Part shown: positions 7,451-14,880 of the stretch, piece after piece
Layout: every line of letters starts with the position of its first letter
Numbering within the stretch: position 1 is the stretch's first letter
Assembly (NCBI RefSeq): GCF_000582685.1
Contig: NZ_KK073768.1
Coordinates: 978,819 to 1,001,385 of the forward strand
Direction: 5' to 3'
Origin: [Scytonema hofmanni] UTEX 2349
Lineage (GTDB): Bacteria > Cyanobacteriota > Cyanobacteriia > Cyanobacteriales > Nostocaceae
DNA: 22,567 bases
The notes under the pieces: generated by a model
The model's input: only the letters and a program-made list of their open reading frames with translations
Database searches by the model: none
Told to the model about the DNA's origin: nothing
Position numbers and translations under genes: made by a program

Positions 7451-8335
7451 TTAAAGATTTTGCAACAACTCTTGAGTTAACTGAATAAACGCTTTCGATC
7501 CCGCTGAATTAGGACTAGTTAAAACAACAGGCATAAAACTATCAACAGCCTTAGCAACATTTACATCAACTGGTATTTGTGTCTTACAAATTTTTTCAGT
7601 ACCAAAATCTTCGACAACGCGGTGCATTACTTGTTTGTAATATCTTCCATTAAGAATGTTGTTGCTTAACATACTGAATACAATTCCCAGCATTTTTATA
7701 TTAATTTTTGCCTCATGTTCGTGACTATCTTTTAATTTAGCAATGCGTCTTTCCAGCAGTTGAATACCGACTATAGATAAAGGTTCTGGTTTCGCAGGAA
7801 GTATATAGAAGTCACTGCAAGCTAAAGCGCTACGAGTCAATAGATTATAGCCAGGAGCGCAATCCAAAAGGATAAAATCATATTCTTGCCGCACTGGTTC
7901 TAAAATTTTCCCCACCAAGACTCTTTCAAAGCGATTCCAAATAGTTTCAAAGTCTTGTTCTCCTAAAGTAATTGCTTGTTGATGTAGCATTTCCGAAATT
8001 ACAAATTCATCATACAAGTCAATATCTCCGGGTAAGATATCGAGATTGGGAAGTTTACAAACGTCGGATTGAATAATATCGTAAATCCCTAGTTTTGGGT
8101 TTGGTTGTGGATTAATAATTTGGTCTATCAGATATCTAAATGTCCGTGATAGTTTGCGACGTTTGGCAAACTCCAGTGGTGACATCAGACTGAGTGTAGC
8201 GCTAATTTGACTATCTAAATCCAGGACAAGTACACGCTTATTGTGATTTTTTGCTAAACAAGTAGCCAAATTAACTGTGAGGGTGGTTTTGCCCACACCA
8301 CCTTTCATATTTGCGGTTGCGATTACATATCCCAT
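7451..8335 (-). CDS. ParA/Soj-family ATPase (orphan)
   Basis: 294-aa ParA-type P-loop ATPase that should dimerise on ATP and bind DNA non-specifically, as family members do to place plasmids, chromosomes or large protein complexes. The deviant Walker A KGGVGKTT (11-18) includes the signature lysine K11. LDLDSQ (38-43) is the A' motif, and FILLDCAPG (154-162, D158) is Walker B. There is no N-terminal HTH, so it is of the short chromosomal/type Ib style, though at 294 aa it is slightly long. AGAGGA lies 10 bp upstream of the ATG at 8335 and supports the start. No ParB, McdB or parS-like array is found nearby; its divergent neighbour is an HsdR-N-like gene. Its cargo is therefore unknown. GC and codon use look like those of the neighbours. 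Confidence 0.88.
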   Translation of the reverse strand: MGYVIATANMKGGVGKTTLTVNLATCLAKNHNKRVLVLDLDSQISATLSLMSPLEFAKRRKLSRTFRYLIDQIINPQPNPKLGIYDIIQSDVCKLPNLDILPGDIDLYDEFVISEMLHQQAITLGEQDFETIWNRFERVLVGKILEPVRQEYDFILLDCAPGYNLLTRSALACSDFYILPAKPEPLSIVGIQLLERRIAKLKDSHEHEAKINIKMLGIVFSMLSNNILNGRYYKQVMHRVVEDFGTEKICKTQIPVDVNVAKAVDSFMPVVLTSPNSAGSKAFIQLTQELLQNL

Positions 8336-8644
8336 TAGTTAAGTCCTCTGATAAGGTATTTTATTTAGGTAGCGTACACGTTTAGTTATCAATTGAAAAT
8401 TTTTGGTTAATTTAAGATTTGGCGACATTCCAAAAAGCGATTTTGGCGATTTTAACCACTTTAAGGCAGTCAGCATTATAGCAGTGAAAGGTGCATTGTT
8501 GGCGGGTAAGGGTACTTACTGCTGGTATATTCAGCTCCTACGCAAGCTGTCAATCGTATTTTACTCGCAGCAAAATAGAAATTTTTTACACACTGAGGGA
8601 TTATGTAGATAAAATTGTATAGATGCATTCCTTGCCATGCTAGT
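8336..8644. other. Divergent intergenic region, no gene seen
   Basis: 309 bp between the start codons of parA (-) and the HsdR-N-like gene (+). A 69-codon plus-strand reading frame (8403-8612) has no family character. Two near-identical copies of GATTTTGGCGA occur about 25 bp apart (8416-8450 region). Both promoters must lie here, but no convincing -35/-10 pair stands out. Confidence 0.4.
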
Positions 8645-9340
8645 ATGACTGCCAACTATGCTTCAACTCTGCGAAATATTTTTCAAGCGATCGCTCCTCA
8701 TAGTAGTGAATCAGACGTAGAAAAGAAGATTATAGCGCCACTGCTGCAAATTCTCGGTTACAGTCATACAGATTGGGAGCCTCAAGCTATAGTCGGCAAA
8801 TCTAAACTTGACTTTTTGGTACTTCCACCAAGTTCAGCCATACCATACGCACCTTATTTAGTAATTGAGGCTAAAGCTGCCAATAAAAACATTGCTCATA
8901 ATGTTTGGCAAATTAATAAATATATGCGTCAAACCGCAGCCATTCTGGGGCTTTTAACGAATGGCTATCAGTTTCGTTTACTTTATAATTACAATCAAAA
9001 ACCTACGGTTCTTCTCGATTATTTTCAAAATGAATTTATCGAAAATTTTCACTTATTTGAAAAATTTTTATGTAAACAAACTTGCTTGGAAGTTTATCAA
9101 GAATTATATCAAAATGAACAGCAATTACGTTTCAAATTTATCAATTCAATTTATCAACTATTCCCGAAAGACAAAAATTTATCCAACGAAAGCAAAAAAT
9201 ATTTTGCAAGTGCTACAAAGCTTGAAAAAGCATCTTTAATCACTGAATCTAAAAAGGAACGTCAAGCAATGATTATTACTGTATGTGACATCTCCTACAC
9301 TCAATCGGAGTACCGATTGAGTGTAGGAGATGTCACTTGA
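8645..9340 (+). CDS. HsdR N-terminal-like PD-(D/E)XK protein
   Basis: 231-aa protein resembling the N-terminal nuclease domain of type I restriction subunit R (HSDR_N-type), here alone without helicase or other Hsd genes. Visible core: E27 in a first helix (EKKIIAPLLQILGY), D56 in KSKLDFLV, E75-x-K77 in YLVIEAKA, and Q89 in VWQINKYM, the usual acid, ExK and Q pattern. LGLLTNGYQFRLLYN is also typical of the family. ATG 8645 is preferred over 8615, because the family fold begins right after it. The last 18 or so codons lie inside a perfect 52-bp palindrome (9285-9336) and so are probably foreign; the natural C-terminus may be lost. Many cyanobacterial genomes carry such stand-alone proteins, and their function is unproven. 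It is divergent from parA. Confidence 0.75.
   Translation: MTANYASTLRNIFQAIAPHSSESDVEKKIIAPLLQILGYSHTDWEPQAIVGKSKLDFLVLPPSSAIPYAPYLVIEAKAANKNIAHNVWQINKYMRQTAAILGLLTNGYQFRLLYNYNQKPTVLLDYFQNEFIENFHLFEKFLCKQTCLEVYQELYQNEQQLRFKFINSIYQLFPKDKNLSNESKKYFASATKLEKASLITESKKERQAMIITVCDISYTQSEYRLSVGDVT
9285..9336. repeat. Perfect 24-bp-arm palindrome (minimal transposon remnant?)
   Basis: Arms at 9285-9308 (begins GTGACATCTCCTACAC) and 9313-9336 are perfect complements around AGTA. The ends look like transposon terminal repeats placed almost end to end. It overlaps the 3' end of the HsdR-N-like gene and supplies its stop codon shortly after. As an RNA it would form a very stable hairpin and could also end transcription. 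Confidence 0.85.
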
Positions 9341-9357
9341 TCATTGACCCCACACTT

Positions 9358-9415
9358 GAAAATAGCGGCTGAAACAACCAAAATACGTTCTTGGTTCTTG
9401 AGTGACGCTATTTTC
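9358..9415. repeat. Nested inverted repeat
   Basis: Outer arms GAAAATAGCG (9358-9367) and CGCTATTTTC (9406-9415); inner arms AACCAA (9376-9381) and TTGGTT (9391-9396). Together they could fold as one branched or long hairpin. It lies in the gene-free gap 9341-9635, which otherwise holds a G-run tract and no gene. Confidence 0.55.
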
Positions 9416-9469
9416 ATGATTGGTGGTGAGCGATCGCCGCGCATGGAGACTGCTCTCTAGCTTGAAAGA

Positions 9470-9503
9470 GGGGTGTAAGGGGGTGGGGTGTGGGGTGTAG
9501 GGG
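9470..9503 (+). repeat. G-run tract, possible G-quadruplex
   Basis: Five runs of four or five G (GGGG, GGGGG, GGGG, GGGG, GGGG) separated by one to five bases, partly in GGGGTGT heptamers. Short arms GAAAGAGG and CCTCTTTC flank it. It meets the usual sequence rule for a G-quadruplex on the plus strand. Confidence 0.6.
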
Positions 9504-9635
9504 AAGAAACCTCTTTCATGCTTGGTGGTGAAACTTGTTTCATTGGGACTGCCTTCGTACTTCTGCCTTTCTTTGTAATTGAAGATGAGCTTCTAGCAAC
9601 AAAATTGCACAACAGTCCAATTAATTTGGTACTTG

Positions 9636-11081
9636 TTAGAAAGGGTCAAAGCTAAACCAATCTGTTAATGCTACTTCCGTAAAGGTTTCTTTCTCAATTT
9701 TGCCTACCTTTTCTGGTTTTTCTTTCATTTGATCCTTCTGTAGGCTAATCTCATTTGGATCATCCTCGTATTCTGCCGGAAGATATAGATCAAGCTTTAG
9801 GAATGTTTTTAGATTTTCTAAAAGTTCAGGTAGGTCAAAGTACAGTGGATATATACTCCTAGCAGATTCAAAGAAGTAGCGCTTATTTGTTTGATCTGCA
9901 ACAGTACGCCAGAGGGTAGAGGAAAGAAATGGATTCTCACCACCCTTAACACTTAAAGGTGTTGACAGATTACGAATCAATGAAAAAGCTCTAGCTATCT
10001 TTTCTTCATATGTCCATTTTTCTGTCCAAGAGCCTGCATCAATGTTTGTTAATTCACTCCTAGGATAACGTACTTTTGGCTCAGTGGTTTGTTCAGTTCT
10101 ATCGCTGTAGAATGAGGCGCGGATAAATCGCATCTGAGTGCCATTCATCTGCGGATTCAAGTCTTTTACAGGAGGTTTTTTATGATCGTCAGGGTTTATA
10201 ACATCATCCCATGAAAACTCTTGAGAATCCCAATTAATTTCTTCTTCAGCTTTTTTTCCAAAATTTTCTAAAATTTTTAATTGACCATCATACAAGGAGT
10301 TAGTCGCTACTTTGTACGAGTTAGTCAACACTTTATCCTCTGGCTTGTGGTATACCTTTAACTCGTAGTCTCCTCCTTCGCCTTGAATGTATTGAAAGAT
10401 CGCCGAATCTCCGCTTTTATCTGACAGCACTAGATATAACGTAATATCAAGAGCTGTTCGCTGGGGGTACCCACGATATACCGCAATTTTATCTGTAAAA
10501 ACACGAAACTTCTCCTCTTTTAAGCCGACTACAGCTTTTTCGACGGATTCGTATGTATCAAGCACATACTGTGCCAAACCAGAAATTGCTAAATAGGGCT
10601 TGTCAAGCTTGTCTTTAGGCCCATAATCAGCCGATGGTAGAAAAAGCGCATTAGCAACTAAGCCCTGGTCATTCATACCATCGGTCGTAGCAACTTCATA
10701 ATTACATATCACAATGCTGCCATACTTGGGTTCCCACTCTAGTGCCTTTTGATTCCCCTTCATGCTGCCATCAGCACCTTTCCGTGTTATCTTGTTGGCG
10801 TCGGTTGAACGTGGTGACACCCATACACTTAAGGACATATCATAGTCACGCCAGTCCATAGAACGGACGGTAATAAATTCGCCCTCTTTAGGACTATAGA
10901 TTATACGAGTACAACCGAGTAATACTAGTGGTATGATTCCAAAGTGTAAATCATTCATCAAATTATTCAATACTTGATGACTATTCCAGGATACTTGCGT
11001 GAGGTCACAGACCACTAGCGCAGCAATTCCAATCAGTAGAGACGATATAGCTAATGATAAAGCCCTGAAGTTAAGTTTCAT
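9636..11081 (-). CDS. Choloylglycine hydrolase-type amidase (Ntn hydrolase)
   Basis: 481-aa member of the linear amide C-N hydrolase family (penicillin V acylase / bile salt hydrolase fold). The expected nucleophile is C57 in LLGCTRIIYSP, followed by TVRSMDW (71-77, R73 and D76), the conserved MNDQGLVANAL (136-146), LSDKSGDSAIF (219-229), LTNS (252-255) and WRTVADQTNKRYF (391-403). The enzyme would be activated when cleavage exposes C57. Two hydrophobic stretches precede it (about 6-25 and 47-56), consistent with export to the periplasm. The substrate is unknown; N-acyl amides such as acyl-homoserine lactones are possible from family knowledge, but not shown. AAAGGAAA lies about 9 bp before the ATG at 11081. 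Upstream is a 56-bp imperfect palindrome. The C-terminal 60 residues are charged and not part of the family core. No operon partner is seen. Confidence 0.85.
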   Translation of the reverse strand: MKLNFRALSLAISSLLIGIAALVVCDLTQVSWNSHQVLNNLMNDLHFGIIPLVLLGCTRIIYSPKEGEFITVRSMDWRDYDMSLSVWVSPRSTDANKITRKGADGSMKGNQKALEWEPKYGSIVICNYEVATTDGMNDQGLVANALFLPSADYGPKDKLDKPYLAISGLAQYVLDTYESVEKAVVGLKEEKFRVFTDKIAVYRGYPQRTALDITLYLVLSDKSGDSAIFQYIQGEGGDYELKVYHKPEDKVLTNSYKVATNSLYDGQLKILENFGKKAEEEINWDSQEFSWDDVINPDDHKKPPVKDLNPQMNGTQMRFIRASFYSDRTEQTTEPKVRYPRSELTNIDAGSWTEKWTYEEKIARAFSLIRNLSTPLSVKGGENPFLSSTLWRTVADQTNKRYFFESARSIYPLYFDLPELLENLKTFLKLDLYLPAEYEDDPNEISLQKDQMKEKPEKVGKIEKETFTEVALTDWFSFDPF

Positions 11082-11107
11082 ACATTTATTTCCTTTGATA
11101 TCAGCAT

Positions 11108-11163
11108 CAAGTATTCATGCATCTTTGCTGATATCGCTGATAGCAAAGATACATGGATACTTG
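11108..11163. promoter_or_regulatory. Long imperfect palindrome upstream of the amidase gene
   Basis: Two 22-bp arms (11108-11129, begins CAAGTATTCATG; 11142-11163, ends CATGGATACTTG) with two mismatches, around a 12-bp spacer. It starts 27 bp from the amidase start codon, so it would lie in the leader or promoter. It is either an operator, a leader hairpin or another mobile repeat. Confidence 0.5.
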
Positions 11164-11267
11164 TTCGTTTGCATCGTGGGTTGACTTGCCAGACCTGAAT
11201 CCATAGCTCACTTTTACACAGAAAGGCAGAGGGCAGAAGGTAAAAATTATTAAAATCATATGCGGGG

Positions 11268-11428
11268 TGGGAGTAGCCTTACAAGGGTAGGTATTTTTTA
11301 TTTGGTGATTTTTTGACGATTCCAGCCAATGCTTAAATCTTGAAACGACCAAACCACGTTAATCACTTGAGAAAATTCTCAAGTATTATCGAGATTGCAA
11401 AAAACCTACCCTTGAAAGGTGGGAGTAG
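11268..11428. mobile_element. 143-bp MITE with 9-bp target site duplication
   Basis: The element spans 11277-11419 with 16-bp ends CCTTACAAGGGTAGGT and ACCTACCCTTGAAAGG, complementary except for one base. Direct copies of TGGGAGTAG abut both ends (11268-11276 and 11420-11428). Inside is a perfect hairpin ACTTGAGAA-AA-TTCTCAAGT (11365-11384) but no transposase. Removing the element and one duplication restores a hairpin GGTGGG-AGTAGC-GCCCACC, so it landed in a pre-existing palindromic repeat. The parent transposon is not identified. Confidence 0.8.
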
Positions 11429-12104
11429 CGCCCACCAAAACCCAAAGCTCGCGGGAGAAAGTACCTCTCCAAAGCTACTGCCCTTGGGGATACTCCCCCC
11501 GGCAGACTTTGCAATAAAAATGTATTTTGAGAAGCGTAGCGCAAGAAATACGGCTTCCTTACTTTCATCCCACGTTTTTAAGCTTGGGTGCCTTCTGCCT
11601 CCTGCCTCCAGCAAAATATACTCAAGTAGTCAGTATTCTTGTGCCTGTGGAGCAAGTCTAGCCGAGGTAGCTTTATTTTTCATTTCATCTTTTAAGATGT
11701 CTCATATCAGTGCTGTTTGTAAAGTAACCCACAATACATTTGATACGGAATTTGCTTTATACACAGCTATAAGTAGCTTAAAAGCAGTACAGTTGTTGGT
11801 TATTGCATGTACCATCCGAAAATCGCCAGCCTTATTGTGACTAGAAGGATAACTTGTCTGCTGCGGACACGATAAGTAGTTACACATGGGGAGCAACGCG
11901 ATTTGGTGAGGTCGGATAAAAAACGTGCGATCGCTAAAAACTAATTTCAGTATAATTAGGATATTTATTACAAATAATTACGTATTAATACTAATTGAAA
12001 TTGGCTGATAATTTTAGGATATGAAGATGACTTGTTTTTTTGGGACAAAAAAAGGTAGGATTCCCGAATAGTAAAGGTTTTGATATCTGACATCAAAACA
12101 AGGG
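11429..12104. other. Gene-free repeat mosaic
   Basis: About 680 bp without a believable gene. It holds small palindromes such as GGGGA-TAC-TCCCC (11486-11498), an AGCGTAGCGCAAG-type repeat flanked by GTATTT/AAATAC, three TGCCTYC heptamers (11589-11609), an A+T-rich tract (about 11935-12050) and an inverted repeat GTTTTGAT / ATCAAAAC (12077-12099). A 166-codon plus-strand frame (11340-11840) runs through the MITE and these repeats and has no family character. Confidence 0.55.
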
Positions 12105-12248
12105 TGGGAAGATATTGAGAATTATGGCATCAGCAAGCAACAGTGGTTAGAAGAGTTTTTGGCATTACCAAACGGTATTCCATCTGATGACACCTTCCGT
12201 CGAGTATTTGAATTCATCGACCCAAACGATATTTGCGTCAGATTATAG
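12105..12248 (+). pseudogene. ISAs1-family transposase relic
   Basis: Forty-seven codons plus a stop read WEDIENYGISKQQWLEEF then LALPNGIPSDDTFRRVFEFIDP, which is the conserved segment near the N-terminus of ISAs1-family (H-repeat type) transposases. The preceding N-terminus and the whole DDE catalytic part are missing. An in-frame TGA lies upstream at 12081, and the match fails after IDPND. It ends 20 bp from the stop codon of the fusion gene at 12269, so an insertion sequence once sat at the edge of the operon. The same family occurs at the right end of the window. Confidence 0.8.
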
Positions 12249-12268
12249 CAGGGTAGCGGCACTTTAAT

Positions 12269-14848
12269 TTATACAGACGGCAGTTGAATAGTTGTTGCAA
12301 ATAAGCTTTGCAACCGCAATAAATTATTACCAATTTGGTAAAGTAAATCACCTTTACCCAAGAGAGATGCAGCTGCTGTTTGTGTACCACCTAAGACAAT
12401 TTTTGAATCTGCTTCGCTAGCTGTTCGCAAAGCAACTCTTCCGGGAAGATTTGAGCGAATTAAGGGAGTAACAACTTTAGCTTCAGGACGTTGCGTGGCA
12501 ATAATTAGATGAATACCTGCGGCTCTTGCTTTTGCACCCAATCGTTTGATACTTTGTTCTAGTGCGGTGCGAATTTCTTTTTCTGCCATAAAGTCGGCAT
12601 ATTCATCAAAGATGCAGACAATGCGAGGCAAAAGCTGACGGGAAGGTTGATTGTAACCATTCAAATCAGCGCATCCAGCTTTTTCAAATCGCTGATAACG
12701 TGATTCCATTTCTGCCACTAGTTCATCCATCAATTCAATAGCGCGATCGCTTTCTTTGACAATTGGTGAATACAACCACGGTATCTGCTCAAATTCGGGA
12801 AAGGTGACACGTTTGGGATCGACAAGGGCAATTTTGAGGTTTTGCGGGGAATGACGAACCAGGAGACTCAGGAGAAGCGATCGCAAAAATTCACTCTTCC
12901 CGCTACCAGTTGTACCCCCAACCAAAAAATGACAAGTATTCGGATCGGATAAATCAGCTTCTACCAACTGCCCTTCTAAATTCACCCCAAGGGCAATTTT
13001 TACAGGTGCGGTTGAGGGCAAAAATTGATGTTGAACATACTCCTCAAACTTAGCAACTTGCCTATCTAAACGAGGCAAATCAACACTAACATATCCAGCT
13101 TGAGGAGAAATCAACGGCGGATTAGCTAACCCCAACTGTACTTGCAAATCGGCAGATAACCTCAGTAGAGAACTAACTTTAACACCTAAATGAGGTTTCA
13201 GTTTAACTCTGATGAAACTAGGAGCAACAGCCGCACCGTGGTAATCTACACCAATATTAAAAGATTGCAAAGTAGTAACTAATTCTTCACCTATAGCATC
13301 GGCATTGAATGATTGCTGATGCTTTTTTGCGGTGTGAGAAACCTGTTCTTCCTGTTTATTAAAAGATTCCTCAAATTCTTCTACAAAGTAACTTTGACAC
13401 TTTTGCTGCTGCGGACAAATTTCGCACAAATGAGGCTGGGTTGTGGTTGGTGGTGAATTAGGTAATGGTGGTTCCCAAGTCAGCCATTGCTGCATTTGTT
13501 GTAACTTATAAGGAATCAACTGATGTACAGTATTTTCTAGCTGTTCCCAAGAATAGTGATACTCTTTAAATTCTGGCAAAACACAGTAAACCGCTGAGTC
13601 AACAGCTACCTTTTTCTTTTGCCAAAGCATATAACTATAAAGAGCAACTTGGGCTAATTGCGCTGATGGATCGGCTGGCAGATAGGTTTTAAACTCTACC
13701 ACACATAAGCGCTTTTTTTCAAAGTTGAAGACTAAACAATCAAATTCTCCCGCTACCCGTTGTTGTGTACCGTCAGCTAGATTAAAGTAATGTTCAAGTT
13801 TGCGTTCTTCAGAGACAAAAGTGTTAGCAATAACTGTTTCTGCATTGCAAAAACGCCGATTAATTACTAACAATTCCGCAAAGCGTCGGATTAGTCCTTG
13901 TAATCCCTGCCAAAGTTTGTAAAGTGCTGGTGCTTGGCTGGGATTTTTTTTAGCTTGTTGCAGGTAAGAGGAGAACTTTATTTCATAAAAAAGCTGTTGC
14001 ATACTAGAGGCAATTTCCTCTACCTGCAACTGGGTTGCGGGTGGTTTAAACAACTCTTTAAATCGCGGTTCAAGAGTGGCTAACTTGATAAATTCATTTG
14101 CTAATTGATGAAATATGTTCCCAATACCTATTGCGGTATCTCGTGGGAGAAATAAGGTATTACCCCCAAAGTGTTGCTTCAAATAAAACAGACGCGGGCA
14201 TTCAAATGCAACTCGGACTTTAGTAACATTTAAAGATGAATTTTCAGATGTTTCTGTTAATGGCTTTGAGTCATTAGATATCATATTAAAAATATTATTT
14301 ACAGCATTGGGATTAGATATTTCTAATAAGCGACGATGCACAGCAGCCAAATAAACTGTATCCATTGCCGCATATTGTAGCTGCTTTTGGCTGAGAGGAC
14401 GCTTTCCCCAGTCGCTTGCTTGTTCTTCTTTATCTACATTAGAAAAGTTGCAAAGTTCTCCTGCTAAGGTTTTAAGTTGTAAGTTCGTTACTTGTAATAC
14501 TTCACGAGTTATTTTTCTGGCTATTTTTAAAGTACAGGTAACATTTTGTGCTAGCTGTCCCCCCAGATATTTTAAATCAAAGCTGGCATTATGAAATAGT
14601 TTTTCTATTTGAGGATTAACCATGATTTGGTTAATAAAATATGCTGCCAAATCAGGTTTATCTAAGACATCAAGAATGTAAGCATACTCACTTGTAAAGT
14701 TTGTTGGAGCAGCCAAAACCTGAATTAGCGACAATCTGGGATAGGAAGTATTCCAGTCAGCGATTTCGGTATCTAACCAGAGGGTTTTAGCCAAAGTGAA
14801 TTTAGCAATTTGCGCTCGAATTTCAGTAGCTTCTGTCAAATATTGCAT
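12269..14848 (-). CDS. RNase D-like exonuclease / Cas4-like nuclease / FtsK translocase fusion
   Basis: 859-aa protein with three enzyme modules in order. (1) About 1-180: DEDDy 3'-5' exonuclease of RNase D type, with D26 and E28 in LDTE, D91 in NASFDLKYL, and Y159/D163 in YAAMD, all present. (2) About 205-490: PD-(D/E)XK nuclease of Cas4/RecB type, with H247, D370 (GEFDCLV), E385-x-K387 (VVEFKT) and Q400-x3-Y404; C217 (ECPRLFYL) with C475, C478 and C484 forms a Cas4/AddB-like 4Fe-4S signature. (3) About 520-859: FtsK/SpoIIIE alpha/beta motor with Walker A GGTTGSGKS (644-652), LVDPKR, Walker B CIFDEY (745-750, D748/E749) and ATQRPEAKVVTPLIRSNLP. It lacks the FtsK membrane domain and the DNA-steering gamma domain, so it is soluble and not the division translocase. 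It is the last gene of a three-gene operon, 32 bp after the AAA gene. HIP1 sites inside suggest long residence in the genome. Confidence 0.92.
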   Translation of the reverse strand: MQYLTEATEIRAQIAKFTLAKTLWLDTEIADWNTSYPRLSLIQVLAAPTNFTSEYAYILDVLDKPDLAAYFINQIMVNPQIEKLFHNASFDLKYLGGQLAQNVTCTLKIARKITREVLQVTNLQLKTLAGELCNFSNVDKEEQASDWGKRPLSQKQLQYAAMDTVYLAAVHRRLLEISNPNAVNNIFNMISNDSKPLTETSENSSLNVTKVRVAFECPRLFYLKQHFGGNTLFLPRDTAIGIGNIFHQLANEFIKLATLEPRFKELFKPPATQLQVEEIASSMQQLFYEIKFSSYLQQAKKNPSQAPALYKLWQGLQGLIRRFAELLVINRRFCNAETVIANTFVSEERKLEHYFNLADGTQQRVAGEFDCLVFNFEKKRLCVVEFKTYLPADPSAQLAQVALYSYMLWQKKKVAVDSAVYCVLPEFKEYHYSWEQLENTVHQLIPYKLQQMQQWLTWEPPLPNSPPTTTQPHLCEICPQQQKCQSYFVEEFEESFNKQEEQVSHTAKKHQQSFNADAIGEELVTTLQSFNIGVDYHGAAVAPSFIRVKLKPHLGVKVSSLLRLSADLQVQLGLANPPLISPQAGYVSVDLPRLDRQVAKFEEYVQHQFLPSTAPVKIALGVNLEGQLVEADLSDPNTCHFLVGGTTGSGKSEFLRSLLLSLLVRHSPQNLKIALVDPKRVTFPEFEQIPWLYSPIVKESDRAIELMDELVAEMESRYQRFEKAGCADLNGYNQPSRQLLPRIVCIFDEYADFMAEKEIRTALEQSIKRLGAKARAAGIHLIIATQRPEAKVVTPLIRSNLPGRVALRTASEADSKIVLGGTQTAAASLLGKGDLLYQIGNNLLRLQSLFATTIQLPSV

Positions 14849-14880
14849 TTGCTAAAATTTCAACTATTTTGTATTAAAGA

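Noticed and set aside
7451..8335. McdA, the carboxysome-positioning ParA
   Set aside because: It keeps the full KGGVGKT signature lysine and has no McdB neighbour; nothing specific points to McdA.
8403..8612. 69-codon plus-strand reading frame between parA and the HsdR-N-like gene
   Set aside because: No recognisable family, no ribosome binding site, and it lies across the expected divergent promoters.
11340..11840. 166-codon plus-strand reading frame
   Set aside because: It starts inside the MITE, runs through palindromic repeats and heptamers, and shows no family character.
12269..14848. The Cas4-like segment as a sign of a CRISPR-Cas locus
   Set aside because: No repeat-spacer array and no Cas1, Cas2 or effector gene is present; the Cas4-like fold is also shared by many non-CRISPR nucleases.
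12269..14848. Housekeeping cell-division FtsK
   Set aside because: There are no N-terminal membrane helices and no C-terminal gamma DNA-binding domain, and two nuclease domains are fused instead.
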